Shown here: piece after piece, positions 1-8,140 of the stretch
Layout: every line of letters starts with the position of its first letter
How positions within the stretch are numbered: position 1 is the first letter of the stretch
NCBI RefSeq assembly: GCF_002161085.1
Contig: NZ_NFLU01000002.1
Span: forward strand, 233,187-297,186
Direction of reading: 5' to 3'
Length of the DNA: 64,000 bases
Source: Flavonifractor sp. An112
Lineage (GTDB): Bacteria; Bacillota; Clostridia; Oscillospirales; Oscillospiraceae
The notes under the pieces: generated by a model
Database searches by the model: none
Seen by the model: only the letters and a program-made list of their open reading frames with translations
What the model was told of the DNA's origin: nothing
Made by a program: the position numbers and the translations under genes

Positions 1-113
1 CTCTGGCACCCTCTCGCCTTGTTCTCGTTGGCGTAGGAGCTGTGGGTCAGAGCATTTTCCAACAGGGCCCGCTGGTTGAAGCGGTAACCCAGCTTTTCTT
101 CCAAGGCTTCCAT
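1..113 (-). CDS. rnc: Ribonuclease III, N-terminal fragment (cut by window edge)
   Basis: Only the first 37 codons lie inside the window; the gene runs off the left edge. The visible start, MEALEEKLGYRFNQRALLE followed by ALTHSSYANE, matches the first helices of the RNase III domain, including the conserved L-T-H-S-S-Y segment. RNase III cleaves double-stranded RNA in rRNA maturation and mRNA turnover. The ATG is preceded by a good GGGAGG ribosome site at about 120-125. It is the last visible gene of the plsX-acpP-rnc run, an order common in Firmicutes. The catalytic acidic cluster lies outside the window, so activity cannot be judged. Confidence 0.88.
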   Translation of the reverse strand, partial: MEALEEKLGYRFNQRALLENALTHSSYANENKARGCQ

Positions 114-137
114 GGCCGTCCCTCCCTTTCATGACAG

Positions 138-160
138 GAGCCCCGCCGACGGCGGGGCTC
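138..160 (-). terminator. GC-rich hairpin between acpP and rnc
   Basis: A perfect 10-bp stem (138-147 with 151-160) with a 3-base loop lies between the acpP stop and the rnc ribosome site. No U-run follows on the minus strand, so it may be a partial terminator, an mRNA-processing stem or a 3' stabiliser for the acpP message rather than a full terminator. Confidence 0.45.
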
Positions 161-177
161 CCCAGTCTGATTCTGTG

Positions 178-417
178 TCAGTCTTCCAGTTTGGACTTCA
201 GATAGCGGACCAGGTCGGCCACAGTGGCAACGCCGGACAGGTCGTCCTCGTCCATATTCTCCAGGCCGAACTCCTCTTCCACCGCCATGGTCAGTTCCAC
301 GATGTCCAGAGAGTCGGCACCCAGGTCCTCGAAGGAGGTGTCCATGGTGATGCTGTCAGCTTCCACACCAAACTGCTCGGACAGCAGACCGGCAATCTTC
401 TCAAAAATCATGTTCAT
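178..417 (-). CDS. acpP: Acyl carrier protein
   Basis: A 79-residue acidic protein carrying the D-S-L motif with Ser36 as the 4'-phosphopantetheine attachment site (context FEDLGADSLDIVELTM). Holo-ACP carries acyl chains through type II fatty acid synthesis in the cytosol and donates them to PlsX, which is encoded just upstream. Length is typical of the family. Two ATG codons (417 and 411) are possible; the first is closest to the CAGGAG ribosome site. It has its own promoter with a palindrome over the -10 box (458-497), so it is probably regulated apart from plsX. Confidence 0.96.
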   Translation of the reverse strand: MNMIFEKIAGLLSEQFGVEADSITMDTSFEDLGADSLDIVELTMAVEEEFGLENMDEDDLSGVATVADLVRYLKSKLED

Positions 418-457
418 CTACTCCTGTCGCATCCGTCGTCCGACGGCGTCTTTGCTT

Positions 458-497
458 TTGCACTATGATAATAGTGCAAGTTTCAATGACCTGTCAA
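458..497 (-). promoter_or_regulatory. acpP promoter with overlapping 22-bp palindrome
   Basis: On the minus strand, TTGACA (497-492) and TATTAT (473-468) are 18 bp apart, facing acpP. A perfect inverted repeat, TTGCACTAT with ATAGTGCAA around four bases (458-479), covers the -10 box. A repressor bound there would block transcription. In many Firmicutes acpP and plsX belong to the FapR regulon, but this sequence does not match the Bacillus FapR box closely, so the regulator is unknown. Confidence 0.6.
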
Positions 498-505
498 TAG
501 GTAAG

Positions 506-1543
506 TCAAATTTTTTCCTCGCCACCGGGGGTCAGGCGCATATATTCGATGTTATCCACCAAATCGTCGATCATGCCGGAGGCGGCAAAATCCCGAGCCT
601 GACGGATGGCGTTTTTGATGGCGTAGTCGTTAGAGGAGCCATGGGCCTTGATCACCGGCTTGGAAATACCGATAAGAGCGGTACCGCCCACCTCGCTGGA
701 GTCCATCTTCTTTTTGAACTGCTTGAGCCCGCCGGACACCAGCACCGCAGCCAGTTTGGTGAGGAAGCTCTTCTTGAACATGGCCTTCAGCTCCTTGGCC
801 ATATACCCGGCGGTACCCTCCATGGTCTTGAGGAAGATGTTGCCCGAGTAGCCGTCGGACACGATGACGTCCACCTGGCCGAACACCGCCTCACGGGCCT
901 CCACGTTGCCCACGAAGTGGATGCGTCCGGCCTTGTCTGCCTCGGTGAGCAGGGCGTGGGCTTCCCGCTGCAGATCGGTGCCCTTGGAGGGCTCGGCGCC
1001 GATGTTCAGCAGGCCCACCTTGGGCTCAGGCCGCTTAAGTACCCGTTCGGCATAGTAGGAACCCATGAAGGCAAACTGGAGCAGGTACTCCGGGGTACCC
1101 TCGGCAGTGGCGCCGCAGTCGATGAGCACCGCCCCGCCGGCGCCAGTGGGCACCACAGGGGCCAGGGCGGCCCGGCGAATACCGCGCACCCGCTTGATCA
1201 TCAGGGTGGCGGCGGAGAGCAGGGCGCCGGTGCTGCCGGCGGACACAAAGGCATCGCCGTCCCCGTTTTTCAACAGATTGAGGCCCACAGTGAGGGAGGA
1301 GTCCTTCTTCTCCCGGAAGGCGGTGGCGGGGTTGTCGCACATCTCCACCACCTGGCTGGCGTGGGCGATCTCCAGGCCGGGAGGCAGCTGATCGATACCG
1401 TCGTCCTTCAGGACCTTGAGGATATCCTCTCCCCGGCCCACCAGGATGACCTCCACCCCCAGCTCACGGACCGCAGCCAGTGCGCCCCGCACATTGGAAG
1501 CAGGCGCGTTGTCGCCCCCCATGGCGTCTACGATGATCTTCAT
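506..1543 (-). CDS. plsX: Phosphate acyltransferase PlsX
   Basis: A 345-residue protein starting MKIIVDAMGGDNAP, the diagnostic N-terminus of PlsX. It makes acyl-phosphate from acyl-ACP and inorganic phosphate at the cytosolic face of the membrane; PlsY (encoded at 37.9-38.6 kb) then acylates glycerol-3-phosphate with it. Internal PlsX signatures include SAGSTGALLSAA and VSDGYSGNIFLKTMEG. The ATG is supported by AGAGGAG about 7 bases upstream. The usual Firmicute neighbour rpmF is not here but about 40 kb away with DUF177. The gene is separated from trmFO by a 270-bp region holding a structured repeat element. Confidence 0.97.
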   Translation of the reverse strand: MKIIVDAMGGDNAPASNVRGALAAVRELGVEVILVGRGEDILKVLKDDGIDQLPPGLEIAHASQVVEMCDNPATAFREKKDSSLTVGLNLLKNGDGDAFVSAGSTGALLSAATLMIKRVRGIRRAALAPVVPTGAGGAVLIDCGATAEGTPEYLLQFAFMGSYYAERVLKRPEPKVGLLNIGAEPSKGTDLQREAHALLTEADKAGRIHFVGNVEAREAVFGQVDVIVSDGYSGNIFLKTMEGTAGYMAKELKAMFKKSFLTKLAAVLVSGGLKQFKKKMDSSEVGGTALIGISKPVIKAHGSSNDYAIKNAIRQARDFAASGMIDDLVDNIEYMRLTPGGEEKI

Positions 1544-1602
1544 ATGGTTCTCCTCTTCTTTCTATGTTCTTCCGTTTTCAGACGGGTGGGGTCTCAGCCC
1601 TC

Positions 1603-1666
1603 TACATCCAGTCCCGCCAGCATTTCCAGAGCCCGCTTGGAGAGTTCGGCATTCTTGTTCCGCTTG
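1603..1666 (-). repeat. Duplicate copy of the trmFO 3' end (64-bp direct repeat, copy A)
   Basis: Positions 1603-1666 are identical over 64 bp to 1823-1886, the last 21 codons or so of trmFO. Read on the minus strand, this copy continues through Val, Glu, Gly and a TGA at 1596-1594, so it looks like the ancestral trmFO terminus. It is now separated from the gene by a 156-bp structured insert. It has no start codon or ribosome site and is not a gene by itself. Confidence 0.9.
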
Positions 1667-1822
1667 TTCCCCACGGAAATCATATTTCCGTGGGGGCCCC
1701 GATCCTTAAATCTGCTCGGGCGAAGTGAATTCGCCCGGCATCAAGATTTTGCTTCGCAAAATACTTGGCGCCGCACGGCGGCGGGTCGCTTTCGCTCCCG
1801 GGTAAGCGGACGCGCCTTATTT
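1667..1822 (-). repeat. Structured intergenic element, copy 1 (after trmFO)
   Basis: A 156-bp insert between the two copies of the trmFO 3' end. It contains a series of hairpins: 1746-1762 (ATTTTGC/GCAAAAT), 1717-1737 (CGGGCGAA/TTCGCCCG) and 1669-1695 (12-bp stem). Between and beside these it shares short unpaired-looking strings with the element at 19097-19314, including CTTGATGC and GAGCAGATT, in the same orientation relative to the host gene. No open reading frame is credible. It supplies the present trmFO stop codon. I do not recognise the family; a REP-like or RNA-encoding mobile element is the best description. Confidence 0.75.
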
Positions 1823-3121
1823 TACATCCAGTCCCGCCAGCATTTCCAGAGCCCGCTTGGAGAGTTCGGCATTCTTGTTCCGCTTGCCCTTGACCTTATA
1901 GCCCAGGGGTGGGATGATGCCGAAATTCACGTTCATGGGTTGGAAATCGGTAACGCTCTCATTGCTGATATACAGGGCCAGGGCACCGGTAGCGGTCTCC
2001 TGAGGGAAATCCACCGGCGGCTTGCCGGTGAGCCGCCGGGCCAGCTCCACCGCCGCCAGGAAACCGGAAGCGGTGGACTCCACATAGCCCTCCACGCCGG
2101 TGATCTGGCCAGCAAAACAGATCCGGGGGTCCTTCTTCACCCGGTAGTACCGGTCCAGCAGCCGGGGAGAGTCCAGATAGGTATTGCGGTGCATGACGCC
2201 GTAGCGGACGAATTCCGCGTTTTTCAAAGCAGGGATCATGGAGAATACCCGCTTCTGCTCCGGCCACTTCAGATGGGTCTGGAAGCCCACCAGATTGTAG
2301 ATGGTGCCGCCGGCGTTGTCCCGCCGCAGCTGCACCACGGCGAAGGGCTCCTTGCCGGTCTTGGGGTCCCGCAGGCCCCGGGGCTTCAGGGGCCCGTAGC
2401 ACAGGGTCTGCTTCCCCCGGCGGGCCATGACCTCCACCGGCATACAGCCCTCAAACACGTTCTTGTCCTCAAAGCCGTGGACCTCCGCCTCCTGGGCGGC
2501 ACACAGCTCAGTCCAGAATGCGTCGTACTCTTCCTCGGTCATGGGGCAGTTGATGTAGTCCGGGGTACCCTTGTCATAGCGGGAGGCAAAGAAGGCGCTG
2601 TCCATGTCTACGCTTTCAAAGGTGACCAGCGGGGCGGCGGCATCAAAGAAGTTGAGGTAGTGGCTCTCCGGGAAAAAATCCTTGATGGCATCTGCCAGCA
2701 CGTCGGAGGTCAGGGGCCCGGAGGCCACAATCACGTTGCCCTCGGAGGGGATGGCAGTAACTTCCTCCTCCACCACAGTAATGAGAGGATGATTCCGGAT
2801 CTTTTCGGTGATGGCCTGAGCAAAGCCGTGGCGGTCTACCGCCAGGGCGCCGCCGGCCTCCACCCGGTGCTCGTCGGCGCAGGAGAGGATGAGGGAGCCC
2901 ATCCGCCGCAACTCCTCCTTCAGCAGGCCCACCGCGTTCTCCAGCTGGTCGGAGCGCAGGGAGTTGGAGCACACCAGCTCACCGAACCACTGGGTATGGT
3001 GGGCGGGGGTCATCTTGTGGGGCTTCATTTCCTTCAGGGTCACGGGGATGCCACGACGGGCCAGCTGCCACGCAGCCTCACACCCGGCCAGACCCGCGCC
3101 GATCACGAGTACAGGTTCCAT
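1817..3121 (-). CDS. trmFO: tRNA (uracil-54-C5)-methyltransferase, folate/FAD-dependent
   Basis: A 434-residue flavoprotein with an N-terminal dinucleotide-binding motif, VLVIGAGLAGCEAAWQLARR (residues 4-23), and the TrmFO-specific stretch HHTQWFGELVCSNSLRSD. It forms ribothymidine at position 54 of tRNA using methylenetetrahydrofolate. It lies downstream of topA, a common Firmicute arrangement. The C-terminus is odd: the gene ends D-V-K-stop inside an inserted structured element, whereas a second copy of the last 64 bases (1603-1666) ends D-V-E-G-stop. The insertion therefore appears to have duplicated the gene end and swapped the last residues without harming the fold. Confidence 0.96.
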   Translation of the reverse strand: MEPVLVIGAGLAGCEAAWQLARRGIPVTLKEMKPHKMTPAHHTQWFGELVCSNSLRSDQLENAVGLLKEELRRMGSLILSCADEHRVEAGGALAVDRHGFAQAITEKIRNHPLITVVEEEVTAIPSEGNVIVASGPLTSDVLADAIKDFFPESHYLNFFDAAAPLVTFESVDMDSAFFASRYDKGTPDYINCPMTEEEYDAFWTELCAAQEAEVHGFEDKNVFEGCMPVEVMARRGKQTLCYGPLKPRGLRDPKTGKEPFAVVQLRRDNAGGTIYNLVGFQTHLKWPEQKRVFSMIPALKNAEFVRYGVMHRNTYLDSPRLLDRYYRVKKDPRICFAGQITGVEGYVESTASGFLAAVELARRLTGKPPVDFPQETATGALALYISNESVTDFQPMNVNFGIIPPLGYKVKGKRNKNAELSKRALEMLAGLDVK

Positions 3122-3142
3122 AGGTTCCTCCTTGGAGTAAGG

Positions 3143-3760
3143 TCAGCGGATGAAGTTGGTCCGCTGGGCGGGTTCCCGCTGAGGCAGGCCGTACTGGGCC
3201 TTGCCCAGGGCAATGCTCTTGACCAGGAAAGCCATGTTCCGGGCCAGGGTACGCATGGTTTGCAGCCCCTCCGCATCCTGAGCGGCCTCGCCGGGCGCTC
3301 TGCCGTGGATGCTGTTCCAGTACTGGCTGGAGGCCACCGGCATCCCGCTGATGGTAAAGAATTTATTCAGCTCGTCAAAGGTGGACGACAGTCCGCCCCG
3401 GCGGGCGGCCACCACGCTGGCTCCCACCTTCATGGTCTTGTCAAAGGGGGTGGAATAAAACAGGCGGGTCAGAAAAGCCACCAGGGCGGCATTGGCCGAG
3501 GCGTAGTACACCGGGCTGCCTACCACCAGGCCGTCGCAGGCCTCAAACTTGGGGGCAACCTCATTGACCAGATCGTCAAATACGCACCGGCCCAGCTCGC
3601 TGCACCGGCCGCAGGCCACACAGCTGCGAATATCCCGATGCCCAATGTGGATCTGCTCCGTCTCAATGCCCTGGTCGGCAAATACCTTCTCCATCTCTCC
3701 CAGCGCCAGGGCGGTATTGCCGTTGGCCCGGGGGCTTCCGTTCAGCAGCAGGATCTTCAT
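3143..3760 (-). CDS. Iron-sulfur flavoprotein / NADPH-dependent FMN reductase family
   Basis: A 205-residue flavodoxin-fold protein beginning MKILLLNGSPRANGNTA, the FMN phosphate-binding loop. It has a compact cysteine motif, C-x2-C-x2-C-x5-C (CVACGRCSELGRC, from about residue 47), the pattern used by iron-sulfur flavoproteins to bind a [4Fe-4S] cluster next to FMN. This fits a cytosolic redox protein passing electrons between ferredoxin-like donors and flavin. Substrate is unknown. It sits between topA and trmFO, 26 bases after the topA stop, and is probably co-transcribed. The C-terminal tail (about residues 150-205) is less conserved. Confidence 0.82.
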   Translation of the reverse strand: MKILLLNGSPRANGNTALALGEMEKVFADQGIETEQIHIGHRDIRSCVACGRCSELGRCVFDDLVNEVAPKFEACDGLVVGSPVYYASANAALVAFLTRLFYSTPFDKTMKVGASVVAARRGGLSSTFDELNKFFTISGMPVASSQYWNSIHGRAPGEAAQDAEGLQTMRTLARNMAFLVKSIALGKAQYGLPQREPAQRTNFIR

Positions 3761-3786
3761 GGATTTTCCTTCCCTTTCTCCGCCGG

Positions 3787-6105
3787 TCAGGCCTCTTCTG
3801 TGGTCTTGGCGGCTTTTTGGGTGGTCGTCTTTTTCGTTGTGGTCTTTTTGGCGGCGGTGGCCTTTTTCGTGGTCGCCGCCTTCTTGGTGGTGGTCTTTTT
3901 GGCAGCCGTCTTCTTGGCAGGCTTCTTCTCCTCCTCGGGGGGAGCGCCCTCCGCCGGAGTCTCTGTGACGGCAGTGGTCTTTTTCTTATAGCCCCGCTGG
4001 TCCTCAGGCAGGAAGTTGGGGCACTCGGGGTTGATGCAGAAGGGCTTCTTGAAACCACGGCCCGACTTCTTGAACAGGGTATGGCCGCACTCGGGGCAGT
4101 TGTCCTTCACGGGTACATCCCAGGTCATAAAGTCACACCGGCGGGCCTCGTCCTTGTTGGAGTTATTCTCGCAGCCGTAGTAGGCATAGCCCCGCTTAGA
4201 GGTCTTTTTCAGGATCTTTCCGCCGCACTTGGGGCACTTGCCCGGCATTTCAATGACGATGGGCTGGGTGTGGTCGCACTCCGGCCAGCCGGGGCAGGCC
4301 AGGAACCGACCAAACCGGCCGGATTTGTACACCAGGTTGCGGCCGCACTTGGGACAGATCACGTCGGACACCTCGTCGGGCACCTTGATCCGCTCGCCGT
4401 CCAGGTCCTGCTCGGCCTGCTTCAATTCCTTCTCAAAGCCGCCGTAGAACTGGCTCAGCAGACTCTTCCAGTCCACCTTGCCAGTCTCCACCTCGTCCAG
4501 TTGCTCCTCCATGTTGGCGGTGAAGGCGGTATCCACAATGTCGGTGAATTTGTCCTTCATCAGGCCGGTCACCACCTCTCCCAAGGGGGTGGGCCGCAGG
4601 TTCTTGCCCTCTTTTACCACATACTCCCGGTCCAGAATGGTGGAGATGGTGGGGGCATAGGTGGAGGGGCGTCCGATGCCCTTCTCCTCCAGGGCCTTGA
4701 TGAGGGTAGCCTCGGTGTAGCGGCTGGGGGGCTGGGTGAAGTGCTGATCGGGTTTCAGGCCCTTCAGCTCCAGGGGCTCCCCCTCCTTCAGGTCGGGCAG
4801 GGGGGACTGGAAAGCCTCGTCCTCCTCGTCCTTACCCTCCACGTACACAGCGGTATAGCCGGAGAACTTGAGAGAGGAGTGGGTGGCCCGGAAGGTATAG
4901 CCGGCGGACTCCACCTCGATGGACACGCTGTCATAGACGGCGGAGGCCATCTGGCAGGCCAGGAAGCGGCTCCAGATCAGCTTATAGAGCTTGTACTGCT
5001 CGGCGGTAAGGGACTTTTTGATGTCCTCCGGGGTGAGTGCCACGTTGGAGGGCCGGATGGCCTCGTGGGCATCCTGGGCCCCGGATTTGGTCTTGTACAC
5101 CCGGGGCTTGCCGGGGTAGTACTGCTCGCCATAGCGGGACAGGATGAAGTCCCGGGCGGCGGCGGTAGCCTCGTCGGACAGGCGGAGGGAGTCGGTACGC
5201 ATATAGGTGATGAGACCCACGGTACCCTCACCCTCAATGTCCACGCCTTCATAGAGCTGCTGGGCGATGGACATGGTGCGCCGGGGGGTCATGTTCAGCT
5301 TGCGGCTGGCCTCCTGCTGGAGGGTAGAGGTGATGAAGGGGGGTGCCGGATTGCGCTGCTTGTCCTGGCGCTTGACGCTCTTCACGGAGAAGGGGGAAGC
5401 CTGGACAGCCTGGGCCACTTCCTGAACGGCCTCCTCGCTGTTCAGCTCCATCTTCTTCTCTTTTCCGTAGAAACTGGCCTTGAACTGCCCCAGATTGGGG
5501 GAGATACGGGCCAGATCGGCCTCCAGGGACCAGTACTCCTGAGGCACGAAGGCCTTGATGTCGGCCTCACGCTCACACACCAGCCGGGTAGCCACCGACT
5601 GCACCCGTCCGGCGGACAGGCCCCGGCGGATCTTTTTCCACAGCAGGGGGGAGATCTGATAGCCCACAATACGGTCCAGCACCCGGCGGGCCTGCTGGGC
5701 ATTGACCAGGTCCATGTCGATGGCCCGGGGGTGGGCGATGGAGTCGTTGACCACCTTTTTTGTGATCTCGTTAAAGGTCACCCGGTAGGTCTTGTCGTCG
5801 GGAATCCCCAGCATCTCCTTCAGATGCCAGGAGATGGCCTCTCCTTCCCGGTCAGGGTCGGTGGCCAGAAATACTTTATCGCTCTTCTTGGCGGCCTTGG
5901 TCAGGTCGTCGATGACCTCTTCCTTGCCCTTGATGGGCTGATAGTCCACCGTGAAGTCGTTGTCCACATCCACGCCCAGCTTGCTCTTGGGCAGGTCCCG
6001 GACATGGCCCATGGAGGCCTTCACCTGATAGCCGGGCCCCAGATATTTGCCAATGGTCTTGGCCTTCGCCGGGGACTCGACGATCACCAGATTCGATTTC
6101 GCCAC
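3787..6105 (-). CDS. topA: DNA topoisomerase I
   Basis: A 772-residue type IA topoisomerase that relaxes negative supercoils. The Toprim domain is at the N-terminus (E10, and D-P-D-R-E-G-E at 83-89). The catalytic tyrosine is Tyr301 in GLITYMRTDS. Three C-terminal zinc ribbons follow (CPKCGRN, CPKCGGK and CPECGHT, each with a second Cys pair). The last 50 or so residues are a low-complexity Lys/Thr/Ala tail rich in KKTTTKK repeats, which is seen in some high-GC relatives and probably binds DNA non-specifically. The gene lies 15 bases downstream of dprA. Confidence 0.97.
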   Translation of the reverse strand: MAKSNLVIVESPAKAKTIGKYLGPGYQVKASMGHVRDLPKSKLGVDVDNDFTVDYQPIKGKEEVIDDLTKAAKKSDKVFLATDPDREGEAISWHLKEMLGIPDDKTYRVTFNEITKKVVNDSIAHPRAIDMDLVNAQQARRVLDRIVGYQISPLLWKKIRRGLSAGRVQSVATRLVCEREADIKAFVPQEYWSLEADLARISPNLGQFKASFYGKEKKMELNSEEAVQEVAQAVQASPFSVKSVKRQDKQRNPAPPFITSTLQQEASRKLNMTPRRTMSIAQQLYEGVDIEGEGTVGLITYMRTDSLRLSDEATAAARDFILSRYGEQYYPGKPRVYKTKSGAQDAHEAIRPSNVALTPEDIKKSLTAEQYKLYKLIWSRFLACQMASAVYDSVSIEVESAGYTFRATHSSLKFSGYTAVYVEGKDEEDEAFQSPLPDLKEGEPLELKGLKPDQHFTQPPSRYTEATLIKALEEKGIGRPSTYAPTISTILDREYVVKEGKNLRPTPLGEVVTGLMKDKFTDIVDTAFTANMEEQLDEVETGKVDWKSLLSQFYGGFEKELKQAEQDLDGERIKVPDEVSDVICPKCGRNLVYKSGRFGRFLACPGWPECDHTQPIVIEMPGKCPKCGGKILKKTSKRGYAYYGCENNSNKDEARRCDFMTWDVPVKDNCPECGHTLFKKSGRGFKKPFCINPECPNFLPEDQRGYKKKTTAVTETPAEGAPPEEEKKPAKKTAAKKTTTKKAATTKKATAAKKTTTKKTTTQKAAKTTEEA

Positions 6106-6120
6106 AGTACGATACTCCTT

Positions 6121-7344
6121 TTATTCTTGTACCTCGAAACGGACGGCGGCGGCAAAGCGCCGGCCCGGTAATTCCTTCAGATAGCCCCCGGCCTGCAGCA
6201 GGGTGAGGGCGGTATTGACCCGCCGGGCAGGGATCTCCGTCTGCCCTACGATCTCGTCGGCAGTGAGGATCTCTTCCGACAGCAGGAAGAAAATCTCCCG
6301 CTGCTCCTCCCCCATCTGCTCCAGACCGCTGCGGGGGACCACAGGCAGCCCCTCCTCTTGGGCGGGCTTTGCGGGTTTAGGCTCAGGCTCCGGCGGCGGG
6401 GTGGGCATAACCTCCAGCCGCTCATCCGCCTCCTCGGCGGTCATAGGCTGGGGCCGGCACAGCTTGTGGGCATATCGCCCCTCATACTCACACAGGATAT
6501 CCCCGGCGGTACGCACCAGCTTGGCCTCGCCCTGAGCGATGAGCCGGTTGGTCCCGGCGCTGGTGGCGGCATCCACCGGTCCGGGAACCGCAAATACATC
6601 CCGCCCCTGGTCCAGGGCGTCGTGGGCGGTAATAAGAGCGCCACTGCGCTCCCCCGCCTCCACAGCTACCACACCCAGACACAGTCCGCTTAAGATGCGG
6701 TTGCGCTGGGGAAAACGCCAGCCATCCGGCCGGGTACCCGGCGGATTCTCCGACAGGATGGCGCCCCGGGCGGCCACATCCTCATAGAGCCAGCTGTTGC
6801 AGGTGGGATAGACCACATCCACACCGCCGGCCAGCACCGAAACTACAGGTCCGCCGCCCTGGAGCGCGCCCTTCAGGGAGGCCGCGTCGATACCCTGAGC
6901 CAGACCGGACACCACCAGAGCGCCTGCCCGGGCCAGGCCCATAGCAATCCGCCCGGCGGTCCGTACACCGTAGGCGGAGCACTGGCGGGAGCCCACCATT
7001 GCAATGGCGACCTCTTCATCAAAGCGGAACAACCTCCCCTTGCCGTAGAGCACCAGGGGATAGTCGCTGAGCTGGAGCAGCCGCTCCGGGTAGGCTCCGT
7101 CCTGACAGCTGAGCAAAAACAGGCCCAGCCGGTCGCAGCTCTCCAGAATCCGATTGGTCTGGTCCAGAGATTTGTCACACAGGGAACGCCTGGCCTCCTG
7201 GGTCAGGTGCAGAGGCTCATAGGCCTCCCGGTCGGCAAAGTACACCCGCTCGGCGCCGCCGAAATAGTCCATCAGCTCCACCTGGTGCCGCTGGGGCAGG
7301 CCCCGCCGGGTAGAGAGCCAGAGCAGATATTGAATGCCCGCCAC
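6121..7344 (-). CDS. dprA: DNA-processing protein DprA (Smf)
   Basis: A 407-residue protein with the DprA Rossmann-like core: VAMVGSRQCSAYG, VSGLAQGIDAASLKGAL, VVSVLAGGVDVVYP and FPQRNRILSGL. DprA loads RecA on incoming single-stranded DNA during transformation and is also widely retained in non-competent Firmicutes. An extended linker with Pro/Glu repeats (about residues 305-330) leads to a C-terminal winged helix (EILTADEIVGQTEIPARRVNTAL). It is followed closely by topA, the usual order. Confidence 0.95.
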   Translation of the reverse strand: MAGIQYLLWLSTRRGLPQRHQVELMDYFGGAERVYFADREAYEPLHLTQEARRSLCDKSLDQTNRILESCDRLGLFLLSCQDGAYPERLLQLSDYPLVLYGKGRLFRFDEEVAIAMVGSRQCSAYGVRTAGRIAMGLARAGALVVSGLAQGIDAASLKGALQGGGPVVSVLAGGVDVVYPTCNSWLYEDVAARGAILSENPPGTRPDGWRFPQRNRILSGLCLGVVAVEAGERSGALITAHDALDQGRDVFAVPGPVDAATSAGTNRLIAQGEAKLVRTAGDILCEYEGRYAHKLCRPQPMTAEEADERLEVMPTPPPEPEPKPAKPAQEEGLPVVPRSGLEQMGEEQREIFFLLSEEILTADEIVGQTEIPARRVNTALTLLQAGGYLKELPGRRFAAAVRFEVQE

Positions 7345-7368
7345 GGCGGCCCCTCCTCTCTCGTTGGC

Positions 7369-8139
7369 TCAGCGGTTCCGCCAGCCCTCCCACAGCACCA
7401 CGGACGCCGCCACGGCGGCGTTGAGGGACTCGCAGCGGTCCCGCATGGGGATCTTCAAGGTCAGGGCACAGGCGTCCAGCACAGCCTGGGACACGCCTCT
7501 GCCCTCGCTTCCAATGACTACCGCGGCGCGGCTCAGATCAGCCGCGCGCAGATCGGCGGTATCCTCCCGCAGGGCGGTGGCATACAGCGGCAGCTCCGCC
7601 GTTTTCAAGAGGACGGTAAGTTCCTCCAGCCCAGTCTCCCACACCGGCAGACGGAAGCAGGCACCCATGGTGGAGCGCACCGTCTTGGGGGAGAATGGCT
7701 CGGCACAGCCGGGGAGCAGGAACACTCCCTCCGCGCCAAAGGCGTCGGCAGTGCGCCACACAGTACCCACGTTGCCCGGGTCCTGGACCCCGTCCAGCAC
7801 CAGATAAAGTCCCGGGGTCAGTGTCTTTGGCGGGGTCAGGTCGGGGGTACGGCACACCGCCAGCATTCCCTGAGGCGTGTCCACCGTGGAAACCGACTTG
7901 AGCACGTCGGCTGGTACCTCTACCAGGCGCACACCCTCCGGCAACTCCCGGGGCGGCTCAATGCCTTCGGCCACCACCAGAGTTTCCACCACGGCATTCC
8001 AGCGCAGGGCCTCCTCCACCAGCTTATGTCCTTCACAGAGAAAGACTCCCTCCTGCCGGCGGGTTTTCTTGTCGTTTCCCAGCTTCCGCAGCCGGGCCAC
8101 CAGAGGATTCTGGCGGCTGGTGATTCGTTCCATACCCAT
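7369..8139 (-). CDS. TrmH/SpoU-family RNA 2'-O-ribose methyltransferase
   Basis: A 256-residue protein with an N-terminal RNA-binding substrate domain (ITSRQNPLVARLRKL...FLCEGHKLVEEAL) and a C-terminal SPOUT knot. The SPOUT motifs are visible: LDGVQDPGNVGTVWRTADAF, VVIGSEGRGVSQAVLDAC and IPMRDRCESLNAAVAASVVL. Such enzymes methylate 23S rRNA or tRNA riboses with S-adenosylmethionine; the target base cannot be told from sequence. The start may be ATG 8139 or ATG 8133 (MERITSRQ is the family-like start). The ATG lies directly after the trkA-type stop codon, implying translational coupling. Confidence 0.9.
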   Translation of the reverse strand: MGMERITSRQNPLVARLRKLGNDKKTRRQEGVFLCEGHKLVEEALRWNAVVETLVVAEGIEPPRELPEGVRLVEVPADVLKSVSTVDTPQGMLAVCRTPDLTPPKTLTPGLYLVLDGVQDPGNVGTVWRTADAFGAEGVFLLPGCAEPFSPKTVRSTMGACFRLPVWETGLEELTVLLKTAELPLYATALREDTADLRAADLSRAAVVIGSEGRGVSQAVLDACALTLKIPMRDRCESLNAAVAASVVLWEGWRNR

Positions 8140-8140
8140 C

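Noticed and set aside
458..479. The acpP palindrome as a plsX terminator
   Set aside because: No U-run follows on the minus strand, and it overlaps a clear promoter, so an operator is the better reading.
1667..1822. Reading the element as an IscB-type omega RNA (HEARO) or as an IS200/IS605 remnant
   Set aside because: I compared what I remember of those RNAs and saw no shared conserved core, and those transposons do not duplicate their target. A direct search is needed before any such name is used.
224..3991. A 1255-codon open frame on the plus strand opposite plsX, trmFO and the flavoprotein gene, and a 784-codon frame opposite topA
   Set aside because: Long antisense frames are expected in GC-rich codon-biased genes; they have no ribosome site, no family resemblance, and the minus-strand genes are certain.
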